The notes below the pieces were generated by a model, which was not told the DNA's origin, made no database searches, and saw only the letters and a list, made by a program, of their open reading frames with translations. From Trueperaceae bacterium (GTDB taxonomy: Bacteria; Deinococcota; Deinococci; Deinococcales; Trueperaceae): a DNA stretch of 9,635 bases. Positions 6,589 to 9,635 of the stretch are shown piece by piece (the first letter of the stretch is position 1; each line of letters begins with the position of its first letter). The stretch spans positions 1 to 9,635 of the forward strand of contig SLSM01000081.1 of assembly GCA_007130445.1 (NCBI GenBank), given 5' to 3'. A program made the position numbers and the translations under genes.

Positions 6589-6610
6589 CCTCGTGGCCTC
6601 GTGGCCTCGT
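6589..6610. repeat. Short tandem repeat CCTCGTGG
   Basis: CCTCGTGG occurs twice in tandem (6589-6604), followed by a partial third copy CCTCGT (6605-6610). It lies just beyond the stop codon of the minus-strand gene that ends at 6621. It is probably a replication-slippage product with no evident role. Confidence 0.6.
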
Positions 6611-6620
6611 CGCCGACCGG

Positions 6621-7355
6621 CTAGAACGTACCCTCCGGGATCGGCTCGTTGACGAGGACCTGCTCGAAGCGCAATGTCGCGAAGCGCTCGTAGCCAGCCA
6701 CCGTCTCGAGGTACATCGTCGCGTTGCTCCCCACGGCCGTGCTGCCCGTCACGGGCTCGTCGAACACGCTCACGATCACGCCATCGGGCGAGTCGACGAC
6801 GACCGCGACCAGGCGGCCCTGGCCGTCGAAGAGGTAGCGCGCGACCTCGCTGTCGTCGACGCCCGCGACGGCCACCGCCCCGCGCACGGTGACCTGCTCG
6901 CCCTCGGCGAGATCGCCGTAGCGCTGGGCGCCGTCGTACGAGGCGCTGTCGATGCCGGCCAGCGGGTCGTTCGGGTCGGCGTCGAACATGCCCCCGAACT
7001 CGTCACCGATGGCGGCTGGAAGCGGCAGCGACATGCCGCCCATCTTCATGCGCACCTGACCATCCACGACCACGATCGTGGCGACCATGCCCGGGGCGAT
7101 CTCGGTCTCGATGGACGCACGTTCGTTCACGTAGTCGATCACGGTCTTCGTCCGGACCTCCATGTCGCCCTGCTGATGCAGGGTCATCACCATCACCTGC
7201 TGCAGCGTCTCGACGGCTTCGCCGGGTGCCGGTTGGATCCCTTCGAGTAGCGCGCGGGCGCGGTCGTCGATCTGGGCTGCGGCGAACGACACCAGCAGCG
7301 CCGTGACGACGACGATCAGGCCGGACGGACGAAAGCGTTCCATGATGCGTGGCAT
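6621..7355 (-). CDS. Secreted protein of unknown function, possibly LolA-like
   Basis: A 244-residue protein with a clear Sec signal peptide: basic start MPRIMERFRPSG, hydrophobic core LIVVVTALLVSF, and probable cleavage after AAA at residue 27. The mature part has alternating beta-strand-like stretches (VMVMTLHQQGDMEVRTKTVIDYV, MVATIVVVDGQVRMKM, RLVAVVVDSPDGVIVSVFDE). It ends TLRFEQVLVNEPIPEGTF, resembling the closing strand of LolA-like or outer-membrane lipoprotein-sorting-like proteins. That resemblance is weak and no catalytic motif is seen. It is predicted to act in the cell envelope. Start: ATG 7355 lies 6 nt after a TAGTGT -10 box, so it is preferred over the in-frame GTG 7361. It is divergent from the HTTM protein gene across a 117-bp region, so the two may be co-regulated. 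Confidence 0.75.
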   Translation of the reverse strand: MPRIMERFRPSGLIVVVTALLVSFAAAQIDDRARALLEGIQPAPGEAVETLQQVMVMTLHQQGDMEVRTKTVIDYVNERASIETEIAPGMVATIVVVDGQVRMKMGGMSLPLPAAIGDEFGGMFDADPNDPLAGIDSASYDGAQRYGDLAEGEQVTVRGAVAVAGVDDSEVARYLFDGQGRLVAVVVDSPDGVIVSVFDEPVTGSTAVGSNATMYLETVAGYERFATLRFEQVLVNEPIPEGTF

Positions 7356-7367
7356 GGCCACACACTA
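7356..7367 (-). promoter_or_regulatory. Leaderless-type -10 box of the secreted-protein gene
   Basis: On the minus strand TAGTGT (7367-7362) is followed by GTGGCC and ATG 7355. The 6-nt spacing matches the boxes at 1668 and 7461. No Shine-Dalgarno or clear -35 was seen. Confidence 0.5.
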
Positions 7368-7411
7368 ACCGTCGCCTCGCGCCGACGCGGTGCGCTTGGC
7401 CGCAGCGCGTC

Positions 7412-7460
7412 GCCGCGCGCCTGCAGCGCCCCGGTTCAGCCGCACTTCAGGCGCCGCGGC
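7412..7460. promoter_or_regulatory. Inverted repeat in the divergent promoter region
   Basis: Arms 7412-7423 (GCCGCGCGCCTG) and 7448-7460 (CAGGCGCCGCGGC) pair over 12 bp with one bulged C (7454) around a 24-nt loop. The right arm abuts the TAGACT -10 box at 7461, so a bound protein would sit over the promoter of the HTTM gene. It could be an operator, or a chance structure in GC-rich DNA. Confidence 0.35.
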
Positions 7461-7472
7461 TAGACTCGCGCC
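7461..7472 (+). promoter_or_regulatory. Leaderless-type -10 box of the HTTM gene
   Basis: TAGACT (7461-7466), CGCGCC, then ATG 7473: a TANNNT box 6 nt before the start codon with no Shine-Dalgarno. A convincing -35 is not visible. Confidence 0.55.
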
Positions 7473-8909
7473 ATGTCGCCACCCGCTCGGCCGTCGTCCG
7501 ATCACGCGCCGTCGTCGCCCTTGGCGCGCTGGGCGCGCTCGCTGCTGCGGCCCGTCGACGGAGCGAGCCTGGCCGTGGTCCGCATCGCGTTCGGTGCCAT
7601 CGTCGTGTGGGAGGTGTGGCGCTACGCCGAGCGCGGCTGGATCGAGCGCTACTACCTGGCGCCCGAGGTGCAGTTCACCTACCTGTTCTTCCCGTGGGTC
7701 CGCGCCTGGCCCGGCGACGGGATGCTGGTCCACTTCGCCCTGCTCGCGCTCGCCGGCGCGCTCGTCTCCATCGGGGCCTGGTACCGCGTCGCGGCGTGGG
7801 CCACCTTCGTGCTCCTCGCGTACGTCTTCCTGCTCGAGCAGTCCCGCTACCTCAACCACGTCTACCTGATGTGCCTGCTCGCGTTCCTCCTGGCCGTCGT
7901 TCCGGCCCAGCGCACGTGGTCCGTCGACGCGTGGCGCGCCGGGCGGGATCGTCCCGTGCCGGCCTGGTCGATGACCATCGTGCGCTTCCAGGTGGGGGCC
8001 ATGTACGCGTTCGCGGCGCTCGCCAAGCTGAACCCGGACTGGCTGGCGGGCATGCCGATGGACCGCTGGCTCAGCTCGCGCGGCGACCTGCCGGTCATCG
8101 GACCGCTCACGCGCCTGCCCGACGCGCACCTGCTGTTCGCGTACGGCGGCCTCGCAATCGACCTGCTCGCCGTGCCGGCGCTCGTGTGGCGCCGCAGCCG
8201 TCCGTACGCGTTCGCGCTGCTGGTCGCGTTCCACTTGGCCAACGACCAGATGTTCTCGATCGGGGTCTTCCCCGCGCTGGCCATCGCCGTGACGACCTCG
8301 TTCTTCGATCACGACTGGCCTCGCCGTGCGCTGGCACGCCTCACCGGTCGCGTCGCCGGTCGCGTCGCCGGTCGCTCGAGCGGGACTCGCGCCGCCCGGG
8401 GGCGCGCGCTCGGCTCCGCTGAGCGCCTGGCGCTGGCGGTGGTGGCGCTGTTCGCCCTCACGCAGCTCGCGCTGCCGCTCCGGCACCACCTCTACCCGAG
8501 CGACGTGGCGTGGAGCGAGGAGGGGCACCGCTTCTCGTGGCGCATGATGCTGCGCTCCAAGCGCGGCGACGTGCGCTTCGCCGTCGTCAGCCCGTCACGT
8601 GGCACGTGGCTGGTCGACGCTCGTGACCACCTCGAGCCGTTCCAAGCTGGGCAGGCCACGACGCGCCCGGACCTGATCCTCCAACTGGCACACCACCTGG
8701 CACGCCACTACGCCTCCGAGGGACACCCGGACGTCGCGGTACACGCCATCGCCTACGTCCGCCTGAACGGTCGCGAGCCGCGCATGCTGATCGATCCGTT
8801 CGTCGACCTGGCCAGTGAGCGCAGGACCTGGCGTCCTGCGGCGTGGATCCTGCCGCTGGCGCCAGACGGGCCTCAGCCGGCCGTCGCGGCGTCGAACAAC
8901 GGGTCCTGA
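7473..8909 (+). CDS. HTTM-domain membrane protein, vitamin K-dependent gamma-carboxylase-like
   Basis: A 478-residue polytopic membrane protein of the HTTM family, the bacterial relatives of vitamin K-dependent gamma-glutamyl carboxylase. Membrane spans lie roughly at 31-49, 84-102, 106-122, 130-144, 168-184, 220-238, 246-275 and 317-335. Key blocks are SRYLNHVYLM with Asn128-His129 (like Asn159-His160 of the human enzyme), FAALAKLNPDWLAGMPM with Lys185 (aligning with human catalytic Lys218 in KKLDADW), and FHLANDQMFSIGVFP (253-267). SEEGHRFSWRMMLRSK (348-363) opens the C-terminal soluble domain, followed by DLILQLAHHLA. Known animal enzymes carboxylate Glu residues while epoxidizing vitamin K; what bacterial members modify is mostly unknown. 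A 12-bp tandem repeat encodes GRVAGRVAGR at 292-301, between membrane spans. The start is fixed by a leaderless -10 box. The 3' end overlaps smc. Confidence 0.87.
   Translation: MSPPARPSSDHAPSSPLARWARSLLRPVDGASLAVVRIAFGAIVVWEVWRYAERGWIERYYLAPEVQFTYLFFPWVRAWPGDGMLVHFALLALAGALVSIGAWYRVAAWATFVLLAYVFLLEQSRYLNHVYLMCLLAFLLAVVPAQRTWSVDAWRAGRDRPVPAWSMTIVRFQVGAMYAFAALAKLNPDWLAGMPMDRWLSSRGDLPVIGPLTRLPDAHLLFAYGGLAIDLLAVPALVWRRSRPYAFALLVAFHLANDQMFSIGVFPALAIAVTTSFFDHDWPRRALARLTGRVAGRVAGRSSGTRAARGRALGSAERLALAVVALFALTQLALPLRHHLYPSDVAWSEEGHRFSWRMMLRSKRGDVRFAVVSPSRGTWLVDARDHLEPFQAGQATTRPDLILQLAHHLARHYASEGHPDVAVHAIAYVRLNGREPRMLIDPFVDLASERRTWRPAAWILPLAPDGPQPAVAASNNGS
8346..8375 (+). repeat. 12-bp tandem repeat inside the HTTM gene
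   Basis: GGTCGCGTCGCC occurs twice (8346-8369), followed by a half copy GGTCGC (8370-8375). The unit is four codons long, so changes in copy number keep the frame and add or remove GRVA in a basic loop. Confidence 0.8.
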
Positions 8910-9635
8910 CGACCGTCGCGGCGGATCGAGAAGACCCGGCTGACGCCGCCTTCGGTGGTCACGCCCCAGAGCACGTCGGCGACCTCGAAGGTCGCCTTCT
9001 GATGGGTGATCAGGATGAACTGCGTACCGGTGCGTGCGAGTCGCTCCAGGAACGCTCCGAAGCGCCGGATGTTGGCCTCGTCGAGCGGCGCGTCGACCTC
9101 GTCGAGCACCGCGATCGGCAGACCGCCACGCTCGCGCGCCATCAGCGCGAACAGGAACGCCAGCGCCCCCATGGTCCGCTCCCCGACCGACAACAGGCCG
9201 AGCGACTGCGTCTGCTTGCCGCCTGGCGTCAGCCGGATGCGCAACCCGGTGGGTCGCGCGCCCTCGGTGTCGACGTCGATCTCACCGACCGCGTCCTCGC
9301 CGAACAGGTCGCGCACGTGCAGCCGGAACGACGTGCGCAACGCTTCGATGGCCTCCGTCAGGCCGGCCGTCGTCTCGCGGTCCAACCGTTCGAGCGTCCC
9401 CTCCAGCGCCGACGCCGCGCCCTCGGCCTCGCCGACCTCGCGCTCGAGCACGGCGAGCCGCTCGGCGCGCTCATCACAGTCGCGGGCCGCCCGGTGGTTC
9501 ACCGGGCCGATCGCCTCGAGCGCGGCCTCGGCCTCGCGCAACCTGCTGCGCGCGGTCCGCTCGGGGATGTCGAGCGGCGTGACACCCTCCGGGAGGTTCG
9601 AGGACTCCTCGACGGCGAGCTCCAACGCCACCTCA
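8873..9635 (-). CDS. smc: SMC chromosome-segregation ATPase, C-terminal part (cut by window edge)
   Basis: The frame is open from the right edge to the stop at 8875-8873, giving about 253 C-terminal residues of a protein normally near 1100-1200. Numbered from GTG 9631, residues 25-100 are charged heptad-like coiled coil with the IGPVNHRA segment common at this point in SMCs. The C-terminal ATPase half then has the signature loop LLSVGERTMGALAFLFAL (146-163), Walker B IAVLDEVDAPLDEAN with Asp177-Glu178, the switch His210 in LITHQKATFEVADVLWGV, and VSRVFSIR. SMC forms a dimer with ScpA and ScpB and compacts newly replicated chromosomes. The signature reads LSVGER rather than the usual LSGGEK; an altered signature at this site may be a lineage trait of Deinococcota. 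GTG 9631 is not the start; the gene continues beyond the window. Its last 37 bases overlap the HTTM gene on the other strand. Confidence 0.93.
   Translation of the reverse strand, partial: EVALELAVEESSNLPEGVTPLDIPERTARSRLREAEAALEAIGPVNHRAARDCDERAERLAVLEREVGEAEGAASALEGTLERLDRETTAGLTEAIEALRTSFRLHVRDLFGEDAVGEIDVDTEGARPTGLRIRLTPGGKQTQSLGLLSVGERTMGALAFLFALMARERGGLPIAVLDEVDAPLDEANIRRFGAFLERLARTGTQFILITHQKATFEVADVLWGVTTEGGVSRVFSIRRDGRQDPLFDAATAG

Noticed and set aside
8346..8375. Tandem repeat as part of a CRISPR or iteron array
   Set aside because: No spacers, only 2.5 copies, and it lies in frame within a coding sequence.
7365..8528. Long minus-strand open frame (387 residues) opposite the HTTM gene
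   Set aside because: Low-complexity Arg/Glu/Gly-rich translation with no domain, antisense to a well-supported gene.

Overview
The window is very GC-rich chromosomal DNA from a bacterium, most likely of the Deinococcota (Trueperaceae-like). Two things point there. The SMC head at the right edge carries the sequence run LSVGERTMGALAFLFAL followed by VLDEVDAPLDEAN, which resembles Deinococcota SMC proteins. Four genes have a TANNNT hexamer 5-6 nt before their ATG, the leaderless arrangement common in Deinococcus. An actinomycete is the main alternative, since it would share the GC content and leaderless starts. The assignment is by eye.

Left part (1-1602): the C-terminal end of an MBL-fold metallo-hydrolase is followed by a strong hairpin (455-493) and a CE15/acetyl-xylan-esterase-like alpha/beta hydrolase with its own leaderless promoter.

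Centre-left (1603-3993): an AT-rich, nearly perfect palindrome of 28 bp with the 11-6-11 layout of a Xer/dif recombination site (1623-1650) lies 29 bp upstream of a complete Xer-type tyrosine recombinase. Its right arm overlaps the likely -35 box of that gene. The recombinase is joined through an 8-codon mini-ORF with a strong Shine-Dalgarno to a CPA1-type Na+/H+ antiporter. This site-plus-recombinase unit is the most interesting thing here: it resembles single-recombinase Xer systems that keep their dif site beside the recombinase gene.

Centre (3994-6433): an SDR oxidoreductase and an amidohydrolase overlap by GTGA and form a small catabolic operon of unknown substrate. The amidohydrolase has Tyr where the first metal-binding His of the HxH motif is expected. 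A 30-codon reading frame with a Shine-Dalgarno precedes the SDR, either as a leader ORF or as a sign of a frameshift.

Right part (6434-9635): a secreted protein of unknown function (minus strand, possibly LolA-like) is divergent from an HTTM/vitamin-K gamma-carboxylase-like membrane protein with conserved catalytic Lys and His. Both have leaderless promoters, and a 12-bp inverted repeat lies between them. The HTTM gene converges on, and overlaps by 37 bp, the 3' end of the chromosome-segregation gene smc, which runs off the right edge. No RNA genes, insertion sequences or CRISPR arrays were seen, and no gene-free stretch exceeds 300 bases.
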